Shown: one piece after another, positions 51,201-63,900 of the stretch
How the letters are laid out: the number at the start of each line of letters is the position of its first letter
Position numbering within the stretch: position 1 is the first letter of the stretch
From: Pleodorina starrii
Lineage: Eukaryota; Chlorophyta; Chlorophyceae; Chlamydomonadales; Volvocaceae
NCBI GenBank assembly: GCA_030267565.1
Contig: BRXU01000001.1
Span: forward strand, 8,768,501 to 8,832,500
Length of the DNA stretch: 64,000 nucleotides
Direction of reading: 5' to 3'
Made by a program: the position numbers and the translations under genes
The notes under the pieces: generated by a model
The model's database searches: none
Seen by the model: the letters and a program-made list of their open reading frames with translations, nothing else
What the model was told of the DNA's origin: nothing

Positions 51201-53537
51201 TCCCTCGCTGCGTTATCAAAGGGTTTTTTTCACCAGAGGACCCTTTGTGCGACCGCCGGTGGAGCCTCGCAGCCGCCAAGCTGACCTCGCGCCCCCGCCC
51301 CCGCCCCAGACCCGCGCCTTCTTCGACCCACCGGGGGGTATGAGCTGCGGCGCTGGCAGCAGAGCGCCCTCCGCCGCCGCCACCCGCTTGCCGTCCCTTC
51401 CGCCGCCGTCACCCGCCTGCTCCGCGCCGGCCTCCGCCCCCGCCCCGGCCTCTGCCCCCGCCTCGCCGCCAGCACCCGCCGGCCGGAGCGGGATGGACAG
51501 GGGCGGCTGCAGCAGCCGAGGCCGCTTGGCGCCGGGTCCGGCCAGCGCACCGCCGGCGCCCTTGTGTCCAGCCGCCGTCGCGCCCTGCTGCTGCTGCTGC
51601 TGCAGGCGCTGCTGTTGCGTCGTCAGAAGCTGCACGTCCTCCTGCGGCATTGGCTGGCCCGAGGCGGCGGCGCCGCCGACCGCGGCGGCGAGAACCGCCG
51701 CCGGGTCGTACTCCGCCCTGCCGTACAGTTGTACGTCGACTGACGTGTAGCGGCCACGCAGGATGACGTGGTCCGTGACCACGGGCTGGCGGTTTGCGTT
51801 TGGGGGGGCCGGGGCGTCGGGGCGTTTGGGCGAGGGGTTGGTTTGGTTTCGGCGTCGGACCGGTGAGCGCGGGAGACTGCGGCGGCGTGCCGTTCCACCG
51901 CGGCGGCGAGCCGAACCCCCGCTTACCTTGGTCTCCAGTGCATGGCACGTGCTTTGGCGCGTGCTTTGGCTCCGGCAGTGCATGCGCCGGCGCACCGGTA
52001 CGAGGGCGGTGTGCAGCATCCACAACCGGTGTGCAGCATCCACAATCGGTGTGCAGCATCCGCAACCCCCACAACCTGCACACAGCCGCGACAGGCGGCC
52101 CAGCCCACCACCCTACCCGCCCGCCCGCCCACCCGGGCCCCCCGCCTCAACCCATCAAGGTCCGCACCCCAAACGAAGCGTCCACTCGGCCGCACCCCGC
52201 ACCGATTGGCCGCACCCCGGCACCGATTGGCCGCCACCCGGCACCGGTTGGCCGCCTCCCGCATTCGACTCGGCTTTCAGCGTCCCGCGCAAACCACCCA
52301 TGGCCCCCCTACCCCAACCCCAGGCGCCCCCCATCCCTCTTGGCCCGGCCCAGCCCGGCGTGCGCAGCCCGCCGCCACAGCCCGTCCCCGGGCAAGCCTG
52401 GCAAGCCCCGGCCGCCCCGGCCGAATGACGCCTCAGTCCCCGCCAACCTTGGCCCCGGGCCGTCCAGGCCTCGCGCTGTTTTGCGCACCTCGGTCGCAAA
52501 GCTGCTGCTCTGTCCGTGCCCCACCGAGAGGTTGCTGGGGCACAGCGGCGCGTAGCGGGCGGCGCCGGGGTGCAGCAGGTCACGCGCGAAGGCGCGCAGC
52601 AGCGGCGCCGCGGGCTGCTGATGTTGGTTGCGCCGGCCGTCGGCGCCCGTCGGCGCGGGGATGGCCATCACCAAGCGGGTCACGGTGACAGGACTGCCGA
52701 AGCGGACCTGCGCGGCGGCGGGGGGTATGGGGGACGCATCCACCGGGGGCAGCGAATGGAGAGGGGGCCCAGAAGCGTCCATGGGGACAGGGAAAGGGGT
52801 AATTGCCAGGCCTCCGCGCCTATAATCCCGGGGGGTAACGGGTGAACAGCAAGCATCCGGGCACATCCATGGCCATCCCCAGGTGCCATGCTCCTCTGGG
52901 GCTTCGTCCCCGCAGTGCTTGTGGGGCGGTCCAGGTCGGTGGTGGAAGCCAGGGTGACCGAGCACCGGCAGCCCCTGGCCAAAGAGTTCGACATCAGCTT
53001 GAACGTGCACGTGCGTACATCAGCTGTAGCCGTCGCGGAATGACGGGGCACGCCATATGCAGTACCCTCCGCCTGCGCCCCAGCCCCAGGTAACCCCGGG
53101 TTCTGCTGTGGGGCCCCATACTTCAAGAACCACCCGGCCTTCGAGAACCGCCCGGCCCACGAAGGCGAGCAGGCAACGTGGTAAGGTGAGGGGCACCAGG
53201 CAGCCGCTCAAAGCGAGCTGTTGAAGCGGTGTCGTCCAAAAGCGGCGCGACTACTTGATCATCCCTCGCGCCCAGCGGCAGCGTCAAGCCGGGTAGTTAT
53301 TCTTAAGCGCTAGTACCACATGATACCCAATGGCACATTTTACATGTAGATGGGCCGACGACCGGTTGTTGCTAAAATTTCCCGAAGGCAAAAGCTCACC
53401 TCGTTGACATGATCGCCTGATTTCTCCCTAACCAAGCTCCGAGAAAATAGGAGCATGTCCTTCGGAAAAAGCACGTGCGCTGCGTTTGAAGCGGGGGGCG
53501 TGGCCCCCGGAGAGGCTGCTCCTTGAGCTCCACTCAT
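36714..53537 (-). CDS. VIR: VIRILIZER homologue, m6A writer complex scaffold
   Basis: Twenty exons (minus): 53537-53400, 52707-52489, 51785-51332, 50498-50322, 49466-49337, 48667-48553, 47828-47601, 47232-46797, 46656-46495, 46307-44039, 43505-43409, 42935-42814, 42393-42277, 42079-41067, 40644-40371, 40193-39783, 39580-39416, 39026-38683, 38361-37260, 36833-36714 (TAG). About 2,697 aa if one base is missing in exon 10, or 2,667 aa with an 89-nt intron there; all other phases agree. The N-terminal module has VLFPKDMLLFSRSL, NE|VRFGSPVTVTRL and PVVTDHVILRGRYTSVDVQL, matching plant VIR; exon 19 has the plant-like PSKHVDDY motif, and the C-terminus is LLRDPEKLRALL...NPALAAII. Exon 10 adds an acidic stretch and an RS-rich segment (about 880-990); the middle is Ala-rich helical repeat. 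In known systems VIR holds MTA/MTB-FIP37-HAKAI together in the nucleus for mRNA N6-methylation. Exon 9 borders are the least certain. Confidence 0.9.
37437..37514 (-). repeat. Coding CAG (polyglutamine) repeat in VIR exon 19
   Basis: Codes for a Gln-rich tract interrupted by Arg and Leu. A second short Gln run is at 37320-37355. Confidence 0.9.
38383..38459. repeat. 12-bp minisatellite TGATGGTGTGTG
   Basis: About six perfect units in VIR intron 18, close to the acceptor of exon 19 (exon starts 38361). Confidence 0.95.
40201..40257 (+). repeat. Interstitial telomere-type repeat
   Basis: Degenerate TTTTAGGG/TTTAGGG units in VIR intron 15, eight bases beyond the acceptor of exon 16 (exon starts 40193). 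On the coding strand they read CCCTAAAA and replace the polypyrimidine tract. Confidence 0.85.
40988..41046 (-). repeat. Interstitial telomere-type repeat, opposite orientation
   Basis: AAACCCTAAAACC and related CCCTAAA units in VIR intron 14, about 20 bases from the donor of exon 14 (exon ends 41067). Opposite in orientation to the array at 40201-40257; together they flank exon 15. Confidence 0.85.
44717..44805 (-). other. Frame break in VIR exon 10
   Basis: Upstream the coding frame reads LNAVHAHAAALRKAMEAAAA; downstream a different frame reads AAQQAGMYAQSHLQAGHQAL and continues to the exon 10 donor. No stop intervenes in either frame nearby. The change needs one missing base in the (GGC)n run, or removal of 44805-44717 as an 89-nt GT/AG intron (GTGCAC...GCGCAG), which keeps phase. 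Confidence 0.75.
45400..45720 (-). other. RS-rich domain segment of VIR
   Basis: Codes for alternating Arg-Ser/Asp-Arg residues (for example SRSRSRSRSKSRSRPRSRSR and RDRESDRSDRRRGRGSSRDR). RS domains are known from splicing factors; here one lies inside the VIR frame. Confidence 0.9.
47911..47946 (-). repeat. Copy of dispersed CCGCTGCGG motif
   Basis: On the minus strand CCGTCCCTTCGCTGCGGTAT then CTTCTGTTCTTTTTCC; in VIR intron 6. Confidence 0.6.
48249..48283. repeat. (GA)n microsatellite
   Basis: AG dinucleotides with one AC interruption in VIR intron 6. Confidence 0.9.
49960..49983. repeat. (CA)n microsatellite
   Basis: Twelve CA units in VIR intron 4. Confidence 0.95.
50258..50290 (+). 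repeat. Copy of dispersed CCGCTGCGG motif
   Basis: TCCCTCCGCTGCGGTATCTT then CTCTTTTACC, in VIR intron 4; the most complete copy in the window. Confidence 0.6.
50502..50795 (+). repeat. GGGTTGGGTT-type G-rich minisatellite
   Basis: About 290 bp of GGTTGGGT, GGTGGTTGGGTT and GGGTTTGG words in VIR intron 3, directly abutting the acceptor of exon 4 (exon starts 50498). On the coding strand it is an AACCCAACC tract. Confidence 0.95.
50873..50903 (-). repeat. Copy of dispersed CCGCTGCGG motif
   Basis: On the minus strand TCCCTCCGCTGCGGTATCAT then TCTTCTTACC, in VIR intron 3; a weaker copy in the same orientation sits 75 bp away at 50796-50823. Confidence 0.6.
52009..52066. repeat. 20-bp minisatellite, three units
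   Basis: Units of GGTGTGCAGCATCCACAACC in VIR intron 2. A related-length repeat of CCGCACCCCGGCACCGATTGG-like units (20-21 bp) is at 52182-52257. Confidence 0.9.
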
Positions 53538-56500
53538 TTCCGGCTTTTTACAAATATTTTGGACCCGATTTGAGCATCAATTTCCGGCGTGTACATATCT
53601 GTTCCATTATCAGTAGGCCATCTCTTTGTTGGTCCAAGCCTAGGTTAGAGAGGTGCTGTAGCGTTATAAGCAAGCTATGCAAGGCCTCTACATTCCATGA
53701 CATCGAAACAATATTGGTCAAAGCGAGCCGGACGAGCCCTTTGCGACGGCAGAGGAGTGCGGCCTTTCCGCCGTACTATGGGATTGCCGACACCGGGAAA
53801 CGCGAGATCGTACGTTTCGCGCCGCCGGCACCCTTCCAAACAACGCCGACAGTCCCACAATCCGCGAGGGGCGTCCAGCTGACAACGTCCAGCATGACGG
53901 CAGAGCGCACAGTGCCCTGAACCGTTGTCAGGCTCGAACCTAACCCCCTACTACAAACCCACTTAGCTCATTGTTAACACCGCGTGATCCCCGCCGCCAA
54001 GAGGGACGTGTTGTGTGCTTGTGTTCGGGTCGTCAGACCAGCTACCTAGCTCCGTAGCCGTATTTGCTTGCTAAACACACTATGCCCACCTGTTGCAACG
54101 CCAGCCATGCAGCGCGGCCCCTTCCAGCCTCACAGGCATCTCACATCATGAATCATATCCCGGCCGCTTTCAGCTGTCGTGCCCGAATCGTAATCGCAGA
54201 CGGCCACTCGTCCTCGTGCCCATAACCCACGGCCTCCCACGGCAGCCGTGTGACTTTCCTCCGGTGCCCTTGCCAGCCGCCGGCACCCAACTCCCCGTCC
54301 CATCCGGCTCGCCCGACCGGCTGGCAGCATGGAGGGAGATGTCCCTAACCTTGGCCGTCCCAGAACGAGCCTGGGCTGGTTGGGTCTTCTTGGAGGGTTG
54401 CGCGTGCGTTTGGCGCGGCACACGCCCTGTCATAGCGCCCAGGCCCTCTCACCGAAGGCTTGCTGCACCGCACACATCCGACCTGCACCGACGGGGCCGG
54501 GACAGCCGGGAGGAGGATTGGGATCCGTCCATTGCGGGCGACCTCGACGCAGCCATCGCAGGCTTGTAACCATGCAGCCGTCGCGGGCGTGAAAGCCACC
54601 TCAGAAAGAGGCGGAGTTGCACCGCCTGATGACCACCCCGACTTTGGTGTCGCCACCCCAGCGCAGCTCCCTCCTCCCTGTGCAATGCAAAACCCTTGGC
54701 CCCGGCCTCCGGGGCCCTGGAACCGATCCCGCTGTGGGATGAGCCATGCGGGAGCAACCGCCCCATAGCTGGTGGGGCCTCAATCAAGGCATCAGGGAAA
54801 GGAAACTGCGAACGCAGGCGGCCCCTGGCGGCCCAGGTCGTTGTCCCGTTCGGGGTAGTGTTGTTGTGGATGTCACGGTGGTGGGTGGATTATCTGCTGG
54901 CTCTGGCTGCGTGGTTTGTTCGTTCACGGAGACGACCAATTTTGTGTCTTTTTCCCTCCCTTCCAGAGAGGCCGTTCCACGGTGGCAGCGCCCGAACGAA
55001 ACGCGCCCGGCAGGGCCCAGGCGGTCGCGACAGGAAGAAAAGGGCAACGAGCAGTTTGGCCGCTACAAGCAGAGACGAAGTGTGCGGTGGCCCGCAAATA
55101 ATGTGACCGAGAGGTTAATCTCGGTGGCGGCCGGTACGTCCGAAACGATGGGTGGCGATGGCTGCGCGGGCCGGTTACGCGAAAACTCGCGAAAGTGGGT
55201 GGGCTCAGCGGCCCTGGGGCGGAAAAACAGGCCCAAGGCAGCATAGTGCTCAAATACTTTCCTGAAGCTGAACTACAGTCCGTTGGAAGCGAGCGTAGTG
55301 ACGGTAAGCAGCAGATGGGCAGGTCGCGCGTGACAGTAGCGAGGGCACAGCGATGACGGGCGGCGCGACATGTGGCCCCCAAGCATTCGCTGGCACAAGT
55401 GAATTCCGAGGAAGCTTTAGAGCTGCAACACAATGCTACACTGTGCGAGATGTGTTCCGACGTCAGTGTCGAAGGTCACCACATACCAGCCACATAGTCT
55501 CAACCCCAACCTGCAATATTGTTCATACAAAAGGCGCATCACGACATGAGTACCGCACACCCTCATCGATTACCAGTGGTTCGTTAACAACTGCCAATTT
55601 GTGAGTTCAGTGCTATTCGTATCTGCGGCGGGAACAACGGACACTGTCCAAGTCAAGCTTTTTGTTGGCTACTCGCTGTTCTGAATTATTGCTCATTCAT
55701 TTGACTGCCTTCAAGTCTCAGCTCCCCGAATTGGCCGTTCTCCGAGGCGATCGGAGTTTTAGCGAAGTTTCATTTCCGCACGTCTGAAGAACTTGGAGAT
55801 ACAGTGATAATTGTTAAGTGTATTCAGAACCGTAGAAAACGACTGCTGCACAAAGTCGTACACTCGGCCGACTTAATTGGAAGCACTGCACAAACAGTTC
55901 CAACATATTAAGCATATGAAAATAGGCATGCGGCATTATATCGATCGGGGTGTTTCTCTTAACGTCAACTGTTCCATTGGGCACTGATTGGGCACTTGCA
56001 TGGACCCTTTTGATGGCAATTTACGCCCATAACTTCAGTGAAACATCCATACTTGCACGCAAACACAATATACAATGTTGTGACCCTGGAGCCCTGTGAT
56101 CCGCAGTCCGAGCGCGGTCCCGCCAGTACATCATGGATAGTGACAAACAGTCTCATCGCAACTTCGAGTGTTTTGCTTAGCTTTAACGTGTTTTCAGGTT
56201 CAGGGGGGCTTGCCCGGTCCCTCAGCGGCTCTTTGCCTGAACACAACAAATCGTTGGATAACGCCATCACATTGTAGTGAACCTCACTTCTATAATGATC
56301 GACATGCAACGGAAGAAGCTCCGTTACGGGTTCTAGGACCTTGTCCGCGTTGTCGTTCACGACTTCTGTAAATCTCTCGTGGCGGTCTTCCCGCAGACGT
56401 CCGCAGCACCTGCAAGATCTGAAACATTAAACATGTCGTCATAGTGCCCTGCAAAATGGTTATAACTTTCCATTCAGAATGCCAAAGACAACCGATTACA

Positions 56501-59500
56501 CGGCGGCGTACAGCTCGTGCTGTGACGCACGTCACGGCACATCCACGTTGCTCCACAAAAATGCATCGGCGTGTTCATGCCACACACCACAACCCGCTTT
56601 CGCATCGGGCTCGGCCTGTAAGGACGCCCACCATTCGCCTAACCAAATCGAGAAAGCTTCGTCCAATCCTTCGCGCTCCTCGACGACACGCAAGTTCGCA
56701 CTGGTCTATGGCAGCATTTCCCTATTTCAGTATCGGATTTATTGTTCGCGCCTGCCAGAGCATCCCGTGTCAAAGCATAAGGGCAGAAGAGTAAACGACA
56801 ATCTCGCTCGTCCCTTGCGAGAGCTTTTAATGATCAAAGTAAGACGGCTGGATCTGATACGCCGAGAACGTCGATCATTTGCGACCGTGCCACAGAGCTT
56901 AAGGAGGTATTTACCTTAGTTAACTTTGTGGCAGGAGAAATTAACATGGTGGCCGCAGTTTATTAGTGCAAAGGTTTGGCCAGGTTTGGCGGTAGATAGG
57001 AAAGACCGAGTTTTAGTCGAAACCAGCTTGCTCGCATTAATCCAAGGTGATTACATTTAAATACAATATCTGGTTCCAACATTGAATGCCCGCAATGCAC
57101 CTAGCACGTTGGCTGTCAATCTTCCTGCTATGTGCACTTCTTGCGTCCAGTTGCGTTCACAGTGCACACGCAATGCAAAAAGCCGAAGTCAGAATAGATA
57201 CAGGTGGCCACGAGACACCAAAGCTTACCCGAGCGATTGTGCGCGAGTGCTTTGTTTAGCCTTGTTCTTCCGTTGATGGCGACAAGTTACGACAGGTTCA
57301 GCAGGCGGCTGGTGTGAAGACTGTTGTGGCTGTAGAGACTGCCCATGCTAAAGCCTCACTTATATTTTCGCAATCCTGCAACCAACTGCATGCCAGGCGG
57401 CTAGTGCGGTCCCAAAGTGCGGAATATCTTGGTAGGTTACGTGGCCGATAACTCGCAGCTCGCAGGAGCCGCCGGTTCTCACCGCCCTTCTTCCCCACCG
57501 CTCTTGCGGCAAAGACCAGTCGCAAACCTTGGGCGTTCACGCGCCTCACGGTGATCACTCCCCCGATCTGCACCCGTCCCAACCCGACCGCTAGGAGCGG
57601 GCTCGCGCCACGCACGGGCCCTCCGCACTACTCCATTATAACGCACACTGCCTGCCCGTCAGCGACCCTGCGGTGATTCTTATGCCTGCAAGCAGCCTCA
57701 CACGCGCGTGTCCTCGCCGGGCTCACGTTTGCGCCGCCCCGCCCCTGTTCCTGCACGTTGATGCAGGACCTCTTGATTAATTAATTACAGAGGAGCTGGA
57801 TAACAGCTACATAGCTTTTTGAGATGCAAACCGAGCACAAAGCGCCATCCATAAGGTCACGCACTCCAGCGCCAGGGCCGCTAGCCACGCAAACGCCCCC
57901 ATGCAGCCGACTGCAGACTGCGCGCCAACGCAATCCTGTTGTCCGCCAGGTGACGCGGGTTTACGCGCATGGCACGTATGTGACTTGAATGTACCCGGCT
58001 GGCAAGTGGGTCACAGTTGAGACGACGGGCCATGGTCTTGCTCGGATCCGCATTGCTTAGGGCCAGCTTGGAAAGGACGTTGTAAAGCACATTTGCGGAC
58101 AAAACATTGTGTTGGGTCATTTCGAGTTTTGCATATTTCCGTACATGTAAAACCTCGCGCGGCGCCGCGACCCATGTGTTGCATGCATGGGCCGCGATGG
58201 CGAGCCCGCTGTGGAAGGGTGTGTGAAGAGGGTGGGCGGCAGTGCCCGCGACGGGTTTTCCTATTCCTCCCGCCCAAAGGTGTTCGATTTCCCTTACTCC
58301 CGCTCAAGGGAACTTTCCAAAACCTGAAGTAACCCGGCCCGCCACGCGCGCCCGCCCGCCATCACCGCATTCACCAAACAACACAGGACGAAAAACGATG
58401 CAGACAGGTGCAGAAGCCCGCTCCTCAGCGAGACCCCCCCCCCACCTGCCAACGGCGAACCATGTGCCGGCCGCGTCCCTCCGCGGCAGCAGCGCCACAG
58501 CTGCCTATCGCGCAGCGCCGCGGCGGGGCCAGGACCCAGGAGGCGCCTGGAGGCCCGCGTGCCGCATTCCCACCCGCGCTACCCACGTGTCCTCACGGCC
58601 GGAGCCCTCGGGCCATCCCGGGCCATCCCGGAGCTCTCGGGCCATCCCCCGCTGCGCGCGTGCCGCCCACGTCGCACTGCCCCCGGGGTCACTCGGAGCC
58701 CGCGACTCAGGCCCGACGGCATTCCACGGCCACTGGACCCGATGCCGGCGGGCTCTGAGGAGCCGCGGGCGGTGGCGGTGTAACCAACCACCTCCACCTC
58801 CATCCGGGTGGAGGTGACAGGGCCGGCGGACGCGCGCCTCACGCCCTCACACCTCACTATGCAACCGGCGCCAGCAGGCGGGCGGGCCCGCCCGGGGTTG
58901 CCAAAAGACAGTTTAGGCAGCTCCGCATGGCACACATGGGAGTTCACATCCGGGCGGGGCGGGACGCGGGGAGCTAGTAGGACGCGATGCGGTGGACGGC
59001 TTGACGGGAGCGATGTCGGGTTGCTTTAGTACCGGTAGGCCTTTTTAAGGGCTGGTCTGCCTCGTGTGGAATTCCGGCCTGCTTGCTCGTGCGAGTGGCG
59101 GCGGCGCGCTGCGTGCCACCGGCCAAGCCCGGGCGCACAGGGACGCATGGCGCGGCAGCCGCTGCTGGGGCACTGACGCTGGGCTCCGTCCCGTCCCTGC
59201 GTCCCATTCAAGGCCAGCCCAACCCAACCCAAGCCCCCCACCCTCCAGTCGCCAAGCACGGGCCCCGCAGTGCTATTCGCAGCGTCTGTGTGCATCGGGA
59301 TACGAAACAAGCCGAGCCTTTGTGCAAACTGGGGCCTCGGACGGAGCCTTGTTTGGGGGCGAGGAAGCATGCACCCCTGCTGCCTGGGCGCGTGGGGCGA
59401 CAGCCGCGACCAACTCAATCGGGACCAAACAGCGGAAAGAGGGAGGCGGGACCTTCAGCCCAGGGAAGCGTGCGCCATTCAAGCGTTGCGAGTCAAAACT

Positions 59501-60949
59501 GTCTTGTTGAGGGGAATGCCCTAGCTAGCCTCGCGGCCCCGGAGCCCTCCCCCCCCGGTTGAGGGTCCTTACACACCCAAAACCGCCGCCGGCCGGCCTT
59601 CCAGACCTCACCGGGACGACTTTGCCTCACGCCGTCCAAGCCTTCCCATCAACTGCCGCACCAACCCCGAGTGTGCAAGATGCCAGGATGACCCGGCACC
59701 GTCGCCATTTCGGAGCCCCGCGCAACCAGGCTGCGTGCTGCTTTCGCAACGCAACACAGGGTTCCACACGCAGGTTGACACACTGACGCAGCAAGCACTT
59801 GCGCGCTCGGGCGCGCGTGCGCAGGCCGGTCAGCACCAGCCCGAGCGCCTGTGCAGTCCGTCGTGGTGGGAAGTGAGGCACAGCGGCCCACCGCATTCTC
59901 CCGAAGAGGCCCCACGCCACATATAGACCAACCGCTTATGCTGGGCCATTCCGACACCATATAAGAATGCATGTTCTTGCAATACAAAACAACCAGTACC
60001 TGCCAAGTGCTTGAAATACTAGCCACGCATGCGCAAGCCGACGGTGCACGCAGCCCGCCGTGAGAAGGTTTCAGGCAAGGAAGCGCCTTATTGAGAGCAA
60101 AATTCTAAAGTAATTTTCCCATGCAGCAGCTGCGAGGACTTCAGCAAATTCCTAAACCATTGGACATCCCGAAAGCTCTTCCCGCATCACCCACTTCCTC
60201 CTTACGCATAGACGTATGACGGATAATATACAACTAATAAGTTTGAAGGCATGTGGACGGTAAAAGCGTTCGTTCGAACTTTCATTGTACGGAGTGCGGA
60301 GCGGTGGGCGGCGAACTGCAACCCCCAGCGACTTAATGCCTATCGCGTGCCTGATACTGCATACAACACCACAGTGCTCTCTGCACTCGTAGGTGAGATC
60401 GACCGGTCTCAAATCAGGCCGGTCGCAGCACCGATTCGCCTTAGCAAGGTGATAGGTTGAGTGTCGCCTTACAATCGATTAGGCCTCTACTCTAGGCCCA
60501 GCCCTCATCTAGTAAGCCGATTTGTGTTCCCAGTCGCCACGCGTTTTAAGTAGCTGGCGTTGAGAACCGGGACGAATCTGATAACGGGTGTTGTGAAAAC
60601 GGCCAGCCATCTAAAGTCCTAGGCCTGCTTGGTGAGTACTTTACTAGTGGGCCGAACACAAATTCGGGAGCGGCTGGTGGACGGCGGCAGCAAGGAGCTT
60701 TCTGGCAGTCTGGTGTCGCAGAGCTGCAGAGTTGTCGATGGCGGCACCCGCAATAGCCATGCAGTTCGAGTAATATTGATCGGACTGAGCGGCACCGGCT
60801 TTTGGCTAGCGGCGCCAGACTCTCGGACTGTTATGTTGAGGGACCAGCCGGGCCGGCAGGCACCAGTGCACAAGCTGCGATTACCAACCGCTAGCAGAGA
60901 TTCTTGATAGCGTTGCGACATGCTTTGTTTCCTGTAGGCTACCGCTATC
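53538..60949. other. Intergenic between divergent VIR and pherophorin genes
   Basis: 7.4 kb holding both promoters. GC varies, with an AT-richer block at about 55.4-57.2 kb. I found no exon series, RNA gene or long repeat. Several isolated open frames of 100-190 codons occur (for example 54093-54569, 58242-58817, 59064-59510) but show no domain, signal peptide or splice logic. Confidence 0.5.
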
Positions 60950-63900
60950 ATGGCTGCCGGCAGTCCACGTCTTCGCAAGGGCATCATCACCTTCGGCGTG
61001 GCCATCCTGGTAGTGATTGCCGCATTCACAGGTTTGTCTTGCTTTAGTAAATGCAATAAATCTGCGTTTTGCCGGATCAGTGATTCTTCTGGGACAGGGC
61101 TATTCGACACCTCGCCGTGTGCTTTTCGACGTTGCCGAAGTTGCGTGCTCGCTTCCAAGGACCGCCGCTTCTGTTGCGAATGTTCATTAATATGACGTGT
61201 GTTTATTGCACCTCCCTGTCCAGGTGGTGCGTCTTCTGAGGACTCGGCCGTTGGTCGAAGCCGTGGGCGTAATCTCCAGCAGACGTCTCGTCCACCTCCG
61301 CCACCTCAACCATCTCCTCCATCACCTAAACCGTCTCCTCCGTCTCCTCGACCGTCTCCTCCGTCACCTCGACCATCTCCTCCGTCTCCACCATCTCCAC
61401 CGTCTCCACCATCTCCACCTCCGTTTCCTCCGCCGTCGCCTGTCGACCCGATCGACCCGGCTCTGCAGAGTGCACTAGATACCATCAAGAAGGGCGACAA
61501 CACCGTGTACCAAGATGCCGCCTATGTCCAGTCCATAGCTGGGAAGGAGCTCACGCGCTTCCCGTACTGCGGGTGAGCAACTCGTTCCGACACGCCCTCG
61601 TGTCTCTCCATCTCGACACGCGCGGCGACCTGCCCTGCCCACACATCTTTCGCCTCCGCCGTTGTCTCGTGTCTATGTTGAGGATTCGAGCTTACCTCCT
61701 TCTTGCAAACGTCGATTCCGGCCGTGCTAACGCATATTGTACCTGTCGTATCTCTGTTGACGTGCAGATGCAAGACGTACGCGTGCGACTGCTCGCCGTA
61801 CACGTTGTCGTTGGCCAGCACCGGCCCGGTACGTTGCGGATTGTCACCTGGATTTTATGAAGTTATGAAATGTAGTTATGAGTTGGGTGTATGAATGACG
61901 GCGCGCGCGATGCCGTCTTCCGCTTCCGCTTGCCTATATGGTGTGTGCCTTATCGCATCACTTTAATCTGGCCCCGACGGCCTCATGCTTATCAGACGTT
62001 CGCAGCGGCGTCCACTTCGGCTCCCTCCACTGCCTATTTCTCATGTACTGAAGCGCGGTCCCCCGCTCCGTCCCATCGCTGCGATTTCATTCTTTTGTTA
62101 CACCCCATTCGGCCCACGACCCACACCAACCAACCTGGTATTTTCTTTTTTACCCCTTCGTTTCCCCGCAGGGCATCAATGGGGGTCAGAAGTATTGCTT
62201 TGATGTCAAGCACATTGGGTGCGCCCAGCCCGTCAAGCCTTGCTGCAAGGCGCTCTCGGTTAACGTGGAGAAGATTGCCTTCACGTCGAGTAAGGCTTCG
62301 TTTTGGGAGCGCCTGTCTTACATGGCGGGCGGGCGGGCGGGCGGGCGGGATTAGGACCGTGTGGTGTCAGTGGGGACCAGCGGTGTGGTGCTCGGAGGCG
62401 TTTTTTGACGTGCGAAGCCTCGGAGAGGAACACGGTACTAGAGTGTGCCCTCCGCCTCTGTGTTCCGTACTTCCATTTCCGTTCCTCTGGGTGCGTTCGT
62501 CGTACAATTCCGGATCGTGCATTTGCATTTGCATTTGCGCGCCCTTCTTGATTTTGCCTCGTGAAACCGGAACCGTAAATCCTCAGCGGGTATGCTGTGG
62601 AGCAGTCGATCGACGTCATGGCGTGGGATGCTAGGGTTTGGCGTGCTGACTGTTGTATACGACGTGAGCCTGCCAAGCAGAACTGCCTGCCGGTCCTCCC
62701 CCGCAGCCTCCGAGTGCGCCAAGCCGGCGCTGCAGCGAGTTGAGGTCAAGGGGCGGCAGTGGATGAGCTGGGAGACCAAGGCCTGGCCCAGGACCACGGG
62801 CGGTAGGTTTCGCGCCGCCGACTGTCTGCGCCTGCGGTTGTGCTCATGCTAATCGTCTACGTGCGGGTTGCTTCGAACCACGCGGCGATGCTATTTGGTG
62901 TCATCTGATGGTTGGGAAGTCGCGATGGGCGGAACTGCGATGGCAGTTTGAGACGTGGCATATCCGGGTCTCACGATTGGCAGTCATTTTCCGGTTTTAA
63001 CAAATTTCAGTAATTTTCGGGAGCTGACAATTCAATTCCATGCACAGGTTATGAGTACGAGCTGCGCATCTACCAGTTGCGGTGGAATGTGACGCAAATG
63101 TCGAACGCGTCCATTTGCATTTACGCGAAGGAGCCGTGCTCGAACCTGGCGGAGCTCTGCGACGTGAGGGGCAACAACTGCAAGTAAGGCCTGAGAAGCG
63201 CGTGCGTCTGCGTTCTGGAGCCGTTGTCGCGGCCTTCCCTACAGCTAGCACGCTTGGTTGCAGTTGCTGCTGCTGGCTCTGGCTCATCCATCGACTTGTA
63301 TGCGTGCACGGCCTCGGAGCGCCGCCGTTTCCTGGGTTGCCCCGTGCTGCCTTACGCGTGAGAGCTGGCTGATCCGTATTAGACCACCATTCGTCAGTCG
63401 ATGCACGGCAGTCTCTGCTGCAGCTGGAGCTCCGGCCTTACTCCGCCTCACCTGATTCTTTCCTGGGCCTTGATGGTGCGCACTTGCAGGTTTTCGCTTG
63501 CGGAGTCCCCCAACACGACGTACTGCCCGGTTTGCACGGTAACGGCGCCGCCTCTACCTCCGCCGCCGCCGTCGCCTGCGGCTCCAGTTCCCTTCAACCA
63601 GCCCTGCCAGTGGTGCGCGGCGCTGCGTTCCGGCGACAGCGTGACTTTCTCACGGGCGATTTGCGACATTATGGCCGAGCGTATGGTCGCCAACCTCACG
63701 GCTGCCTTCGAGCCCTTGGGGACGGTCACTTTCGCCAATGTCTCGTGCAACACGACGAATCCCATTACCAGCATCAGGGTCTGCGCTAGCTCGACGCCGT
63801 CGAACTACACGGTCCCCGCCTTGGTTGCGGATGCTATGACGACCGAGTGGGCGTTGTTCCTGAAGGAGTACCTCGCGTACGGCTTATGCCAGGGTTTCAC

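Noticed and set aside
53915..53945. GGTTCGAGCC word resembling a tRNA T-arm on the minus strand
   Set aside because: Flanking bases do not form a five-pair stem and no cloverleaf is possible.
54093..54569. 158-codon open frame in the VIR-pherophorin intergenic region
   Set aside because: No recognisable domain, no signal peptide, and other frames in the same stretch are equally open; typical chance frame in GC-rich DNA.
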